Assembly (NCBI GenBank): GCA_003216175.1
Contig: QCJG01000004.1
Coordinates: forward strand, 1-64,000
DNA: 64,000 bases
Direction of reading: 5' to 3'
From: Prochlorococcus sp. AG-409-A10
Lineage (GTDB): Bacteria > Cyanobacteriota > Cyanobacteriia > PCC-6307 > Cyanobiaceae
Under the pieces are notes generated by a model, which searched no databases, was not told the DNA's origin, and worked only from the letters and a program-made list of their open reading frames with translations. Both the position numbers and the translations under genes were made by a program. This document shows, piece after piece, positions 20,328 through 28,782 of the stretch. Within the stretch, counting starts at the first letter, position 1, and each line of letters starts with the position of its first letter.

Positions 20328-21734
20328 TTGAATCCATTGAACAATAGAAGGAAAAGAAAATTAAGAAGATCTACTTTGCGTAAACGCTTTTTCGCTAGTT
20401 TGTCTTTTCAGCTTTACGCGCGCTTTAAAAGAGCTATTAGATGGCTTTTACCAGGGCTAGTAGTCAAAAGGTGGATGATGACATCCGGATTGGGCTTGTT
20501 AATTGCTTTAATTGGAGCCTCAATTTGGGCTGACCTACGCCCAATTTATTGGATTGTTGAAATACTTTTTTGGTTTTTAGGATTCATAACTACTTTTTTA
20601 CCTAGAACTATTTCTGGACCAATAGTTTTTTTGATAGGGATATCTCTTTTGGTTTGGGGTCAAGGAAGAAGTTTTGAATCTATTAAGCAGGCATTAGGCT
20701 CAAAAAAAGATACTTTTTTAGTTGATGCATTAAGAGCAAAGCAAAAATTAAATAGAGGTCCAAATATTGTTGCTATAGGTGGTGGCACAGGTTTATCGTC
20801 ATTATTGAAAGGTTTAAAAAGATATAGCAGTCGAATTACAGCAATTGTAACTGTTGCAGATGATGGTGGAAGTAGCGGGGTCCTTCGTAGAGAACTGGGA
20901 GTTCAGCCTCCAGGAGATATAAGAAATTGTTTAGCAGCTTTGGCAACGGAAGAGCCACTAATAAAAGGCCTTTTTCAATATCGCTTCCCTTCAGGAAGTG
21001 GACTTGAGGGACATAGCTTTGGGAATCTTTTCCTGTCAGCCTTAACTGCAATAACTGGAAGCTTAGAGACCGCAATTACAGCATCAAGTAGGGTTCTAGC
21101 TGTGCAGGGCCAAGTTGTGCCAGCAACAAACGTAGATGTCCGATTGTGGGCCGAACTTGAAAATGGTGATCGAATAGATGGAGAATCAGCTATTGGAAAG
21201 GCTCGCCTACCAATAATAAGAATAGGTTGTTATCCATCACGACCTCCAGCTTTACCTAGAGCACTTGAAGCTATTAGAAATGCTGAAATTATTTTGATAG
21301 GGCCAGGAAGTCTATACACTTCAATTCTTCCAAACCTTCTTGTTCCTGAAATAGTCGAAGCGATTGAGAGGAGCAAAGCTCCAAAGTTATACATATGTAA
21401 TTTGATGACACAACCTGGAGAAACTGATGGACTTGACGTCACTGGGCATGTCAGAGCTATCGAAGCCCAATTAGCAACTAGAGGGATTACTAGGAAAATA
21501 TTTAGTTCAATACTGGCTCAAGATCAATTAGAACCCTCCCCATTAGTTGATTACTACAAATCAAAAGGGGCTGAACCAGTTAAATGCAATAAGATTGATC
21601 TTTTGTCTAAAGGATATAAGGTTTATTTAGCTTCTCTTCAGGGCTCAAAGGTAACTCCGACTTTGAGGCATGATCCTAGAAGTCTCGCTTTAGCAATAAT
21701 GAGATTTTATAGAAGATATAAAAAAGGTAAATAA
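20328..21734 (+). CDS. YvcK/CofD-like protein with N-terminal membrane anchor
   Basis: A 468-residue protein. The N-terminal part is very basic (RRKRKLRRS) and followed by two hydrophobic segments (about residues 50-66 and 75-107). The CofD/YvcK domain begins at VAIGGGTGLSSLLKGL and continues with VTVADDGGSSG and PGDIRNCLAAL. YvcK proteins affect gluconeogenic growth and cell shape and may bind UDP-sugars. The start is TTG, chosen because the frame has no nearby ATG and the basic region fits cyanobacterial homologues. It diverges from the ABC ATPase gene. Confidence 0.83.
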   Translation: MNPLNNRRKRKLRRSTLRKRFFASLSFQLYARFKRAIRWLLPGLVVKRWMMTSGLGLLIALIGASIWADLRPIYWIVEILFWFLGFITTFLPRTISGPIVFLIGISLLVWGQGRSFESIKQALGSKKDTFLVDALRAKQKLNRGPNIVAIGGGTGLSSLLKGLKRYSSRITAIVTVADDGGSSGVLRRELGVQPPGDIRNCLAALATEEPLIKGLFQYRFPSGSGLEGHSFGNLFLSALTAITGSLETAITASSRVLAVQGQVVPATNVDVRLWAELENGDRIDGESAIGKARLPIIRIGCYPSRPPALPRALEAIRNAEIILIGPGSLYTSILPNLLVPEIVEAIERSKAPKLYICNLMTQPGETDGLDVTGHVRAIEAQLATRGITRKIFSSILAQDQLEPSPLVDYYKSKGAEPVKCNKIDLLSKGYKVYLASLQGSKVTPTLRHDPRSLALAIMRFYRRYKKGK

Positions 21735-21735
21735 A

Positions 21736-22257
21736 TCAGTATGCATCTTGCATTTCATAAAAATCTGGCTGAACATAGTCTTTTCTAAGTGGCCATCCTT
21801 TCCAATCTTCAGGCATTAAAAGTCTTTTAGGATGAGGGTGCCCTGCGAAGTTAACACCATACATATCGAATGTTTCTCTTTCTTGCCAATCTGCTCCTCT
21901 AAAAAGACTATATAAACTAGGAACAGTTAAGTCTCCATCTCGAGCTAAGAATACTTTTAATCTTACTTCGCGAGGAGAAAAGTCATTGTTTAATTGACTC
22001 ATTTCTATTAAATTATAAAAACAAACAATATTTAAACCAGGACCTTCATCGTATCCACCTTGGCATTGAAGATAATTAAATCCATCATTTTTTAATGCTT
22101 CAACTATTGATAAAAGATTACTAGGCAAGATTTTTATTACTTCAATTCCTAAATGATCATCTTGGAGAGGAATGTTTTCCAATCCTTTTTTGGAAAGCCA
22201 ATCGCTTATCGGACCTGAGCTTTTTTCTTCAGCTACAATTTCTGATTCATTTGCCAT
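21736..22257 (-). CDS. ndhJ: NAD(P)H-quinone oxidoreductase subunit J
   Basis: Subunit of the hydrophilic arm of the photosynthetic NDH-1 complex, which takes electrons from ferredoxin to plastoquinone. The 173-residue protein has the 30-kDa-subunit signature [17 protein letters not shown] and ends with LPLRKDY-like [16 protein letters not shown]. Length fits cyanobacterial NdhJ. It is the third gene of the ndhC-ndhK-ndhJ operon, 18 bases after ndhK, and converges on the YvcK-like gene with one base between stops. Confidence 0.96.
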   Translation of the reverse strand: MANESEIVAEEKSSGPISDWLSKKGLENIPLQDDHLGIEVIKILPSNLLSIVEALKNDGFNYLQCQGGYDEGPGLNIVCFYNLIEMSQLNNDFSPREVRLKVFLARDGDLTVPSLYSLFRGADWQERETFDMYGVNFAGHPHPKRLLMPEDWKGWPLRKDYVQPDFYEMQDAY

Positions 22258-22275
22258 TTTTTTAATAAGAGATGC

Positions 22276-23025
22276 TTAATTAGTTGAAAGTTCTTCAGAT
22301 ATCTTTTGAACCTCTTTTAAAGATTGATCAAATTCTTCTGATAGGGAAGGATTTAATGCAATTAGTTGGGATTTTGCTTTGAGATATTGACCATTAATCG
22401 TGGACTCGACTCTCTTCATTTGATGAGGGATAGTTAAATACCTATGTGTTTGAGTAATCTTTGATCTCTCTGAGATTGATTCGTTTGCAACTTTTTTTCT
22501 TAATTTGATCACAGCATCAAATATTGCTTCTGGTCTTGGAGGACATCCAGGGAGGTAAAGGTCAACTGGTATTAGTTTGTCAACGCCTCTAACGGCTGTG
22601 GTTGAATCAGCGCTGAACATGCCACCAGTAATAGTGCAAGCTCCCATCGCTATTACGTATTTTGGATCAGGCATTTGCTCATAAAGCCTTACAAGAGCTG
22701 GGGCCATTTTCATTGTGACCGTACCTGCAACAATCAATAAATCTGCTTGCCTTGGAGAACTTCGTGGTACCAATCCAAATCTGTCAAAATCAAATCGAGA
22801 ACCAATTAGAGCTGCAAATTCGATAAAACAACAAGCAGTTCCATAAAGAAGAGGCCATAAACTGCTTAATCTTGCCCAGTTGTGAAGATCTTCAAGGCTC
22901 GTTAGGATTATGTTTTCGCTTAAATCGTTTGTTACCGTAGGTTTCCCAACTGGGCCACAGGAAGCTTCCCTAAGGTTTCTTACGGCTTCAGAAGAGGGAG
23001 ATTTATTCAAGGGATTTAACTCCAT
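22276..23025 (-). CDS. ndhK: NAD(P)H-quinone oxidoreductase subunit K
   Basis: Holds the terminal iron-sulfur cluster N2 of NDH-1. The 249-residue protein shows the cluster cysteines in [22 protein letters not shown] and [10 protein letters not shown]. The C-terminal about 50 residues are a variable helical extension seen in cyanobacteria. Its start overlaps the ndhC stop by 10 bases, a tightly coupled arrangement. Confidence 0.97.
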   Translation of the reverse strand: MELNPLNKSPSSEAVRNLREASCGPVGKPTVTNDLSENIILTSLEDLHNWARLSSLWPLLYGTACCFIEFAALIGSRFDFDRFGLVPRSSPRQADLLIVAGTVTMKMAPALVRLYEQMPDPKYVIAMGACTITGGMFSADSTTAVRGVDKLIPVDLYLPGCPPRPEAIFDAVIKLRKKVANESISERSKITQTHRYLTIPHQMKRVESTINGQYLKAKSQLIALNPSLSEEFDQSLKEVQKISEELSTN

Positions 23026-23378
23026 TCAAGGGCACCTTTTCTCCATGCATATGCTAATGCCACAACCAATATTGTGATAAAAACAAGTGCTTCTATAAAT
23101 GCTAATAACCCAAGTTTGTGAAATGCAACTGCCCATGGGTAAAGGAACACCGTCTCAACATCAAATATAACGAAAACAAGTGCAAACATGTAGTAACGAA
23201 TATTAAATTGGATCCAGGCTCCTCCAATGGGTTCCATTCCTGATTCATATGTAAGTTGCCTTTCTCCTGCTTTGCTTTTAGGAGAAATTAGCTTATTTGT
23301 TGTGAGAGCAAGAATGGGAACTGCCCCAGAGATAAGAAGAAATCCTAAAAAATACTCATAACCCTGAAGGGAAAACAT
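23016..23378 (-). CDS. ndhC: NAD(P)H-quinone oxidoreductase subunit 3
   Basis: A 120-residue membrane subunit with three transmembrane helices (about residues 8-28, 62-82 and 90-110). The conserved loop [20 protein letters not shown] and the segment [19 protein letters not shown] are diagnostic. It is the first gene of ndhC-ndhK-ndhJ. The 59 bases to the diverging rubredoxin gene must contain both promoters. Confidence 0.96.
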   Translation of the reverse strand: MFSLQGYEYFLGFLLISGAVPILALTTNKLISPKSKAGERQLTYESGMEPIGGAWIQFNIRYYMFALVFVIFDVETVFLYPWAVAFHKLGLLAFIEALVFITILVVALAYAWRKGALEWS

Positions 23379-23461
23379 GAATGAATTACTGATTCACTAT
23401 CAGTCTGACAGTCATTTTCTAGATTAGTGCCATAGAGTTGTTAAATGTGAAAGTGAAAACT

Positions 23462-23887
23462 GTGAGTGAAGACACCAAAACAAAATCAAATCCTTTTGGG
23501 AATTCGAATTCTGATGAAAAAGAAAATCAAGTGATTTCATTTAAACCAAAAAAGCCAACCGAGGAATTTGACCCAAAAGGCAATCGCTTCGAATGTATGA
23601 GTTGTGGTTTTATTTATGATCCTGATGAGGGTATAAAAAAGCTAAAAATTCAGCCAGGGACTGCATTCTTAGATATAGATAGAGAGAAGTTTAGATGTCC
23701 AGTCTGTCGAGTAGGATTTGGTGGATATAAGGATATTGGACCTAAATCAAAGCCTAGTGGATTTGAAGAAAACCTTACCTATGGCTTTGGATTTAATAAA
23801 CTTCCTTCAGGTCAGAAAAACGTTCTTATTTTTGGAAGTCTGGCTTTAGCCGCTGCCTGTTTTCTCTCTCTTTATTCTTTGAAATGA
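23462..23887 (+). CDS. rubA: membrane-anchored rubredoxin
   Basis: A rubredoxin of the RubA type needed for photosystem assembly. The iron-binding cysteines are in FECMSCGFIYDP and FRCPVCRVGFGGY. A C-terminal transmembrane helix (NVLIFGSLALAAACFLSLY) anchors it. The frame is open from a TTG at 23438, but a GTG at 23462 (giving MSEDTKTKSNPFGN) fits cyanobacterial proteins better and is used here. Its last codons overlap the ycf48 start by 4 bases, and it leads the ycf48-psbE-psbL-psbJ set. Confidence 0.92.
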   Translation: MSEDTKTKSNPFGNSNSDEKENQVISFKPKKPTEEFDPKGNRFECMSCGFIYDPDEGIKKLKIQPGTAFLDIDREKFRCPVCRVGFGGYKDIGPKSKPSGFEENLTYGFGFNKLPSGQKNVLIFGSLALAAACFLSLYSLK

Positions 23888-24900
23888 AACGTCTATTTTC
23901 AAATGTCATTAATTTGACCCTTGTCTTAATAGTTGGATTAGCTCTTAGTGGCTGTACTGTTAGCAATGCTTCGATTGGTTCATCAAGCCCTTGGTCACTA
24001 GTAGATCTCGATACTGAGGCAAATCCATTAGATATTGACTTTGTTGATGATAAAAATGGGTTTTTAGTTGGCACAGATAGGTTGATTCTTGAGACAAATG
24101 ATGGAGGTATTACTTGGCAAGAAAGAAATTTAGATATTCCAAACGAAGGTAATTTTCGTTTGATAAGCCTTGATTTTAAAGGCCAAGAAGGCTGGATTGC
24201 AGGTCAACCAGGATTGATTCTTCATACCGTGGATGGAGGGAAAAATTGGACTAGTATCGATTTGGGGAATAAGTTGCCAGGAGATCCATATTTGATAACT
24301 ACAATTGATATTGATTCTGCTGAACTCGCAACTACTGCTGGAGCAATTTACAAAACAACTGATGCGGGTACGAATTGGGAAGCAATAGTTCTTGATACTT
24401 CAGGCTCTGGAGGTATCAGAGACTTAAAACGAACGAATAATGGTGCCTATATAAGTGTTAGTAGCCTTGGTAATTTTTTCTCAGTTCTAAGCCCTGGAGA
24501 TGATTCATGGAGGCCTCATCAAAGAGCAAGTAGTAAGAGAGTTCAAAGTGTTGGTGAGCAGCCAAACGGCGATTTATGGATGCTTTCTAGAGGAGCTGAA
24601 ATCAGATTTAATGCAGATTCTAATGATGTCGACTCATGGTCAAAGCCAATAATCCCAATCGTTAACGGGTATAACTATCAAGATCTTGCTTGGGATCCAT
24701 CTAAGTCCATTTGGGCAGCAGGAGGAAATGGAACATTATTGGTAAGCAATGATGATGGAAAAACTTGGGAGAAAGACCCTGTTGGTGAATCTGTTCCAAC
24801 AAATTTCATTAGAATTCAGTTTTTAGACGATTCTAAAAGTGTCAGTTCCAAAGGATTTGTGTTTGGAGAAAGGGGCAATTTACTGCGATGGCAAGGTTGA
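23884..24900 (+). CDS. ycf48: photosystem II assembly and stability factor Ycf48/HCF136
   Basis: A 338-residue lumenal lipoprotein that helps D1 insertion and early reaction-centre assembly. The signal peptide ends in a lipobox with Cys24 (LSGC, residues 21-24). The rest forms a seven-bladed propeller with repeated glycine-tryptophan stretches such as ETNDGGITWQERN, HTVDGGKNWTS and KTTDAGTNWEA. The ATG overlaps the rubredoxin stop (ATGA), so expression is coupled. psbE follows after 107 bases. Confidence 0.95.
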   Translation: MKRLFSNVINLTLVLIVGLALSGCTVSNASIGSSSPWSLVDLDTEANPLDIDFVDDKNGFLVGTDRLILETNDGGITWQERNLDIPNEGNFRLISLDFKGQEGWIAGQPGLILHTVDGGKNWTSIDLGNKLPGDPYLITTIDIDSAELATTAGAIYKTTDAGTNWEAIVLDTSGSGGIRDLKRTNNGAYISVSSLGNFFSVLSPGDDSWRPHQRASSKRVQSVGEQPNGDLWMLSRGAEIRFNADSNDVDSWSKPIIPIVNGYNYQDLAWDPSKSIWAAGGNGTLLVSNDDGKTWEKDPVGESVPTNFIRIQFLDDSKSVSSKGFVFGERGNLLRWQG

Positions 24901-25007
24901 AATCATAAATTCTCGATGATTTCCATGACTCTGTGTAACCACCTTGCAACAGAGATCGTTTCTTTTGATTTCGCTTGATAAGATCACTGAGCTGATTAAG
25001 TGAGGCT

Positions 25008-25256
25008 ATGGCTGCCGGCTCTACCGGGGAACGCCCGTTTTTTGAGATCATTACTAGTGTCCGCTATTGGATTATCCATGCGGTAGCACTTCCCGCGATC
25101 TTCGTGGCAGGATTTTTATTTGTGTCTTCTGGGCTTGCCTACGACGCTTTTGGAACTCCTAGACCAGATACGTATTTTCAGGCTGGAGAAAGCAAAGCTC
25201 CTGTTGTTGTTGAACGCTTTGATTCCAAGGCTGTACTTGACACGCGTCTGAAATAA
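25008..25256 (+). CDS. psbE: cytochrome b559 alpha subunit
   Basis: An 82-residue photosystem II subunit with one transmembrane helix and the heme-ligand histidine His24 in [14 protein letters not shown]. The C-terminal lumenal part ([18 protein letters not shown]) is typical. Cytochrome b559 needs a second histidine from the beta subunit PsbF. The next gene here is psbL, 29 bases on, and there is no psbF in between (see finding). Confidence 0.97.
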
Positions 25257-25285
25257 CCAAATTTCATCTGATTGCTTTTTTATCC

Positions 25286-25405
25286 ATGCAAGTCAATCCA
25301 AATCCAAATAAAGTTCCGGTTGAATTAAACCGAACAAGTCTTTATCTTGGACTCTTACTTGTTTTTGTAATGGGAATTCTTTTTTCCAGTTACTTCTTTA
25401 ACTAA
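25286..25405 (+). CDS. psbL: photosystem II reaction centre protein L
   Basis: A 39-residue single-span subunit, [20 protein letters not shown] followed by a hydrophobic helix and the end [10 protein letters not shown]. PsbL lies at the monomer interface of photosystem II and supports plastoquinone binding. Full length and reading frame are intact. It sits 29 bases after psbE and 11 bases before psbJ. Confidence 0.95.
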
Positions 25406-25416
25406 ATCTCTTTATC

Positions 25417-25614
25417 ATGAGCAAATTAAAAGGACCTGATGGACGAGCAGGAGATCGTCTGCCAAATGGTATGCCTGCAGTCTCCTGGCAAAGACGGTGG
25501 ACAGAGGGAGCACTTCCTTTATGGTTAGTGGCTACTGCAGGTGGAACAGCTGTTATTTTTGTTCTTGGTATTTTCTTTTACGGTTCATACACTGGTATTG
25601 GTAACGCTGGTTAG
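25417..25614 (+). CDS. psbJ: photosystem II reaction centre protein J
   Basis: A 65-residue protein with one transmembrane helix (about 35-57) and the conserved RIPLWLV-like segment [13 protein letters not shown]. The end [13 protein letters not shown] is diagnostic of PsbJ. The N-terminal 25-residue extension ([18 protein letters not shown]) occurs in marine picocyanobacteria. It is the last gene of the rubA-ycf48-psbE-psbL-psbJ run and is followed by a strong terminator. Confidence 0.95.
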   Translation: MSKLKGPDGRAGDRLPNGMPAVSWQRRWTEGALPLWLVATAGGTAVIFVLGIFFYGSYTGIGNAG

Positions 25615-25651
25615 TTTTAACTAGAAAATTACTATTTATTTGAAATAACTT

Positions 25652-25688
25652 AAAAACCAACTGACAATTATTGTCAGTTGGTTTTTTT
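25652..25688 (+). terminator. bidirectional rho-independent terminator after psbJ
   Basis: AAAAACCAACTGACAA pairs perfectly with TTGTCAGTTGGTTTTT around a short loop, with A and T runs on both sides. It lies 37 bases past psbJ and touches the 3' end of the convergent MTA phosphorylase gene, so it likely serves both. Confidence 0.87.
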
Positions 25689-26649
25689 AAAGCCAATATT
25701 TATAGGTAAATAATTTGATCTTGTCTTTAGTTTTTTCTGGTACATGCTCTTTTGGAGTAACAAGCGCATTTTTTAATGCATTATGAAAAGAGCTTGAAGG
25801 CCTTAATAATGAGATGCTTTTAGCGGCAGCAGAGATGATTGATTTTGCAAAATTTGCATTTTCCTGAAGATTCTCAATGACCATCTCGACAGATACATTT
25901 TCGCAATTTTGATTCCAGCAATCATAATCAGTAACCATAGATAGGCTTGAATAAGCTATTTCTGCTTCTTTTGCTAATCGGGCTTCTGTATGGTTTGTCA
26001 TGCCTATGATTGAACATCCCCAATCTCTATATAAATTAGATTCTGCTTTTGTTGAAAATGCTGGTCCTTCCATAGCAAGATATGTTCCTCCTATATGCAT
26101 TTTTTTTTCTTTGGTTAAAAGTTTCTCTATTTCTTGTGACAGTATTTGAGAAAGAATTTCGCAAAAAGGATTTGCCATGCTTATGTGAGCTACAACTCCA
26201 TTGTTGAAAAAAGTCAATGGCCTTTGATGAGTTCGATCAATAAATTGATCAGGGATAACAATGTCGCAAGGTTTGATATTTTCTTTCAATGACCCCACAG
26301 CTGATGCCGATATTAACCATCTAACATTTAAATAACGCATAGCCCAAATATTTGCCTTATATGGAATTTCGCTTGGATTTAAAGTATGTCTCTCTCCATG
26401 GCGAGCTAGAAAAACAATCTCTATTCCATATAGATTGCCTATTAGTAACTTATTAGAAGGTTTCCCATAGGGAGTGTCTAAGCTTAATTCGATTATGTTT
26501 TTAAGATTTTCTATCCTATATAATCCGCTTCCGCCAATAATTCCTAATCTAGCTTTTTTGAAATCATAGGCATCTGATTGTGTTCCAGAAATATTCAAAA
26601 AATCATGTTTAGTAATCATCTTGTTCTTGCTGGTGGTGGTCATACTCAT
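25687..26649 (-). CDS. mtnP: 5'-methylthioadenosine phosphorylase-like protein
   Basis: Phosphorolysis of methylthioadenosine to adenine and methylthioribose 1-phosphate, recycling the by-product of SAM-dependent reactions. The 320-residue protein carries IIGGSGLYRI (phosphate loop), RHGERHTLNPSEIPYKAN, MEGPAFSTKAESNLY and GMTNHTEARLAKEAEIAY, all of the MTAP branch of purine phosphorylases. The first 30 or so residues precede the conserved core and overlap the diverging selD fusion gene. Starts at residue 11 (26619) or a TTG at 26598 are alternatives. Confidence 0.87.
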   Translation of the reverse strand: MSMTTTSKNKMITKHDFLNISGTQSDAYDFKKARLGIIGGSGLYRIENLKNIIELSLDTPYGKPSNKLLIGNLYGIEIVFLARHGERHTLNPSEIPYKANIWAMRYLNVRWLISASAVGSLKENIKPCDIVIPDQFIDRTHQRPLTFFNNGVVAHISMANPFCEILSQILSQEIEKLLTKEKKMHIGGTYLAMEGPAFSTKAESNLYRDWGCSIIGMTNHTEARLAKEAEIAYSSLSMVTDYDCWNQNCENVSVEMVIENLQENANFAKSIISAAAKSISLLRPSSSFHNALKNALVTPKEHVPEKTKDKIKLFTYKYWL

Positions 26650-28782
26650 GCCCTTGTGTTGCTTCGATGGGCAATGAATCCAAAATTGAAGCCTGCTGGA
26701 ATGATTACTTTAGTCAATCAATCAAGTACTACTATTTATTCTGGGATGTTTCCAGGTGTTTTAGCAGGTAAATACAAGATTGATGAAATACTAATTGATT
26801 TGAGGAACCTTGCTTCAAAAGCAGGAGTTTCATTTGTGATGGCAGAAATTGAGGGAATTGATCTTAAGAAGAACAAATTACTTTTAGCAGGACGCCCAGA
26901 AATTGAATATTCTTTATTATCTCTGAATATAGGAACAAAAACTAACTTAAATTCTACATCTTTAATTGCAGGGGATAAAGATTTAGCTGTTCCAATTAAA
27001 CCTTTTTCTGAGTCTTATAAATTTATTATCGATCAAGATATACATAAAGATGATTCTTCTGCAAAACCATTTGTAATTATTGGCGGTGGATTCGCTGGAA
27101 TAGAAATAGCTTTTTCTTTAAGAAAAAGATGGCCAAAGAGATCTATTCTATTAAAAGTTAAATCAGGCGTAAAAATTAATAAAAACCTACTAATAAATTT
27201 AGATGCTTTAAAAATTAAAATCATTAAAAAAAATCCATCTATTTTATATCCAAAATTAATATGTACCGGTAATGAATCATTTGATTGGATAAAAGATAGT
27301 GGTTTGCCTTTGGATGAGTATGGGAGAGTGCTAACAAAAAAAACTCTTCAAGTTCTTAATTTTTCTAATTTATTTGCTGTCGGAGATTGTGGAGTTATTA
27401 GGGATCATCACCGTCCTGCTTCTGGAGTATGGGCAGTTCGTTCGGCAAAACCACTTGCAATGAATTTAGAGGTTATGAGCAAAGGTTTAAAACCTGCGGA
27501 ATGGAAACCTCAAAGAAAAGCAATACAACTATTAGATATTAACTCCAGCAAAAAAGAATCTAAAGCTTTTATTTCTTGGGGTGAAATAATGATTGGACCT
27601 TATAATTTTTTATCAAGATTAAAAGAATCAATTGATACAAAATTTATCTCTAAATTTGACTTAATTAAAGACATAAATTCAGATATGTTTTCTGAAGATG
27701 AGATAATTAAATGTAGAGGATGTGCAGCTAAATTAGCTTTTACACCATTGAGTTCAGCATTGAAAAGATTGGATTTAATAGAATCTTCAACTGATGATTC
27801 TATTGATATAGGTCTACTGAATTCCAATAAGACTTTGATACAAAGTGTCGATGGATTTCCATCTTTAATTAGTGATCCATGGTTAAATGGTAGGCTTTTA
27901 GCTTTTCATTCATGTTCTGATATTTGGGCATGTGGAGGATCTGTGATTTCTGCACAATCTATTGTGAAGTTACCATCCTTGTCAAAGGATTTACAGCAAG
28001 AATTATTATTTCAAGTATTGGAAGGTATTAATTCTGCTTTAGTTATTCAAGGCGCAAAACTTATAGGTGGGCATACATTAGAATCAAGAAAAATATCTGA
28101 AGAACCATTCTCTCTAGCAATCGAAAGTTCATTAACTGTAAATGGAACTATTGATGATAAAAAATATTTTTGGTCTAAGGGAGGAATGAAAAAAGGAGAT
28201 CAGATTTTAATTAGTCGTTCTTTAGGAACTGGAATTATTTTTTCTGCATTTATGAATGGTCAAGTAAACCCTTATATACTTGATTCTGTTTTAAAAGAAA
28301 TGAATAAAAGTCAGCATAATATTGTTAATTATATTAATCAATTAGCAAATAGAAACCTGCATTCAAAAGTTGTGAATGCGTGCACTGATATAACTGGTTT
28401 TGGTTTGTTAGGCCATTTATCTGAAATGTTAAAATCTACAAATAGTGATCTATATAAGATGAACTTAGACCCCTTAAAAATTATTCTTGAGCTAGATAAT
28501 ATACCAGTCTATGAAGGTGTTATAGACCTTTTAAATAAAGGCTTTGAGAGTACTCTCTCCCCTTCAAATGAAATTTTTTTAAAATATATTGATGGTAATG
28601 AGAACTTAAGATTTGAGCTCGTATCTAATAATTTTTGTTCTAACAAATCTTTTTATAATACTATGTTGAAAATTTTGATAGACCCACAAACTTGTGGCCC
28701 TTTGGTTGTTAGTTGCTCACCCCTTTATTCAGAAAGACTTATACAAAAAGGACCTTGGATTAAAATAGGGTTTATTTCTTAA
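26605..28782 (+). CDS. selD: fusion of NADH-dehydrogenase-like FAD protein with selenide, water dikinase
   Basis: About 725 residues in two domains. The N-terminal about 350 residues are a type II NADH dehydrogenase-like flavoprotein: LVLAGGGHTHALVLLRW, FVIIGGGFAGIEIAFSL and NLFAVGDCGVI. The C-terminal part is SelD, which makes selenophosphate from selenide and ATP; CRGCAAKLAF carries the catalytic Cys and Lys, ACTDITGFGLLGHL the ATP site, and DPQTCGPLVV the end motif. The start at ATG 26605 (MFSNHLVLAGGGH) puts the conserved core first; the frame is open upstream to 26578. The flavin part may supply or sense reduced selenium, which is inference. Confidence 0.88.
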   Translation: MFSNHLVLAGGGHTHALVLLRWAMNPKLKPAGMITLVNQSSTTIYSGMFPGVLAGKYKIDEILIDLRNLASKAGVSFVMAEIEGIDLKKNKLLLAGRPEIEYSLLSLNIGTKTNLNSTSLIAGDKDLAVPIKPFSESYKFIIDQDIHKDDSSAKPFVIIGGGFAGIEIAFSLRKRWPKRSILLKVKSGVKINKNLLINLDALKIKIIKKNPSILYPKLICTGNESFDWIKDSGLPLDEYGRVLTKKTLQVLNFSNLFAVGDCGVIRDHHRPASGVWAVRSAKPLAMNLEVMSKGLKPAEWKPQRKAIQLLDINSSKKESKAFISWGEIMIGPYNFLSRLKESIDTKFISKFDLIKDINSDMFSEDEIIKCRGCAAKLAFTPLSSALKRLDLIESSTDDSIDIGLLNSNKTLIQSVDGFPSLISDPWLNGRLLAFHSCSDIWACGGSVISAQSIVKLPSLSKDLQQELLFQVLEGINSALVIQGAKLIGGHTLESRKISEEPFSLAIESSLTVNGTIDDKKYFWSKGGMKKGDQILISRSLGTGIIFSAFMNGQVNPYILDSVLKEMNKSQHNIVNYINQLANRNLHSKVVNACTDITGFGLLGHLSEMLKSTNSDLYKMNLDPLKIILELDNIPVYEGVIDLLNKGFESTLSPSNEIFLKYIDGNENLRFELVSNNFCSNKSFYNTMLKILIDPQTCGPLVVSCSPLYSERLIQKGPWIKIGFIS

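Noticed and set aside
25286-25405. Possible frameshift in psbL at the run of T near its end
   Set aside because: Codon-by-codon reading fixed by the positions of psbE and psbJ gives an intact 39-residue protein ending FSSYFFN.
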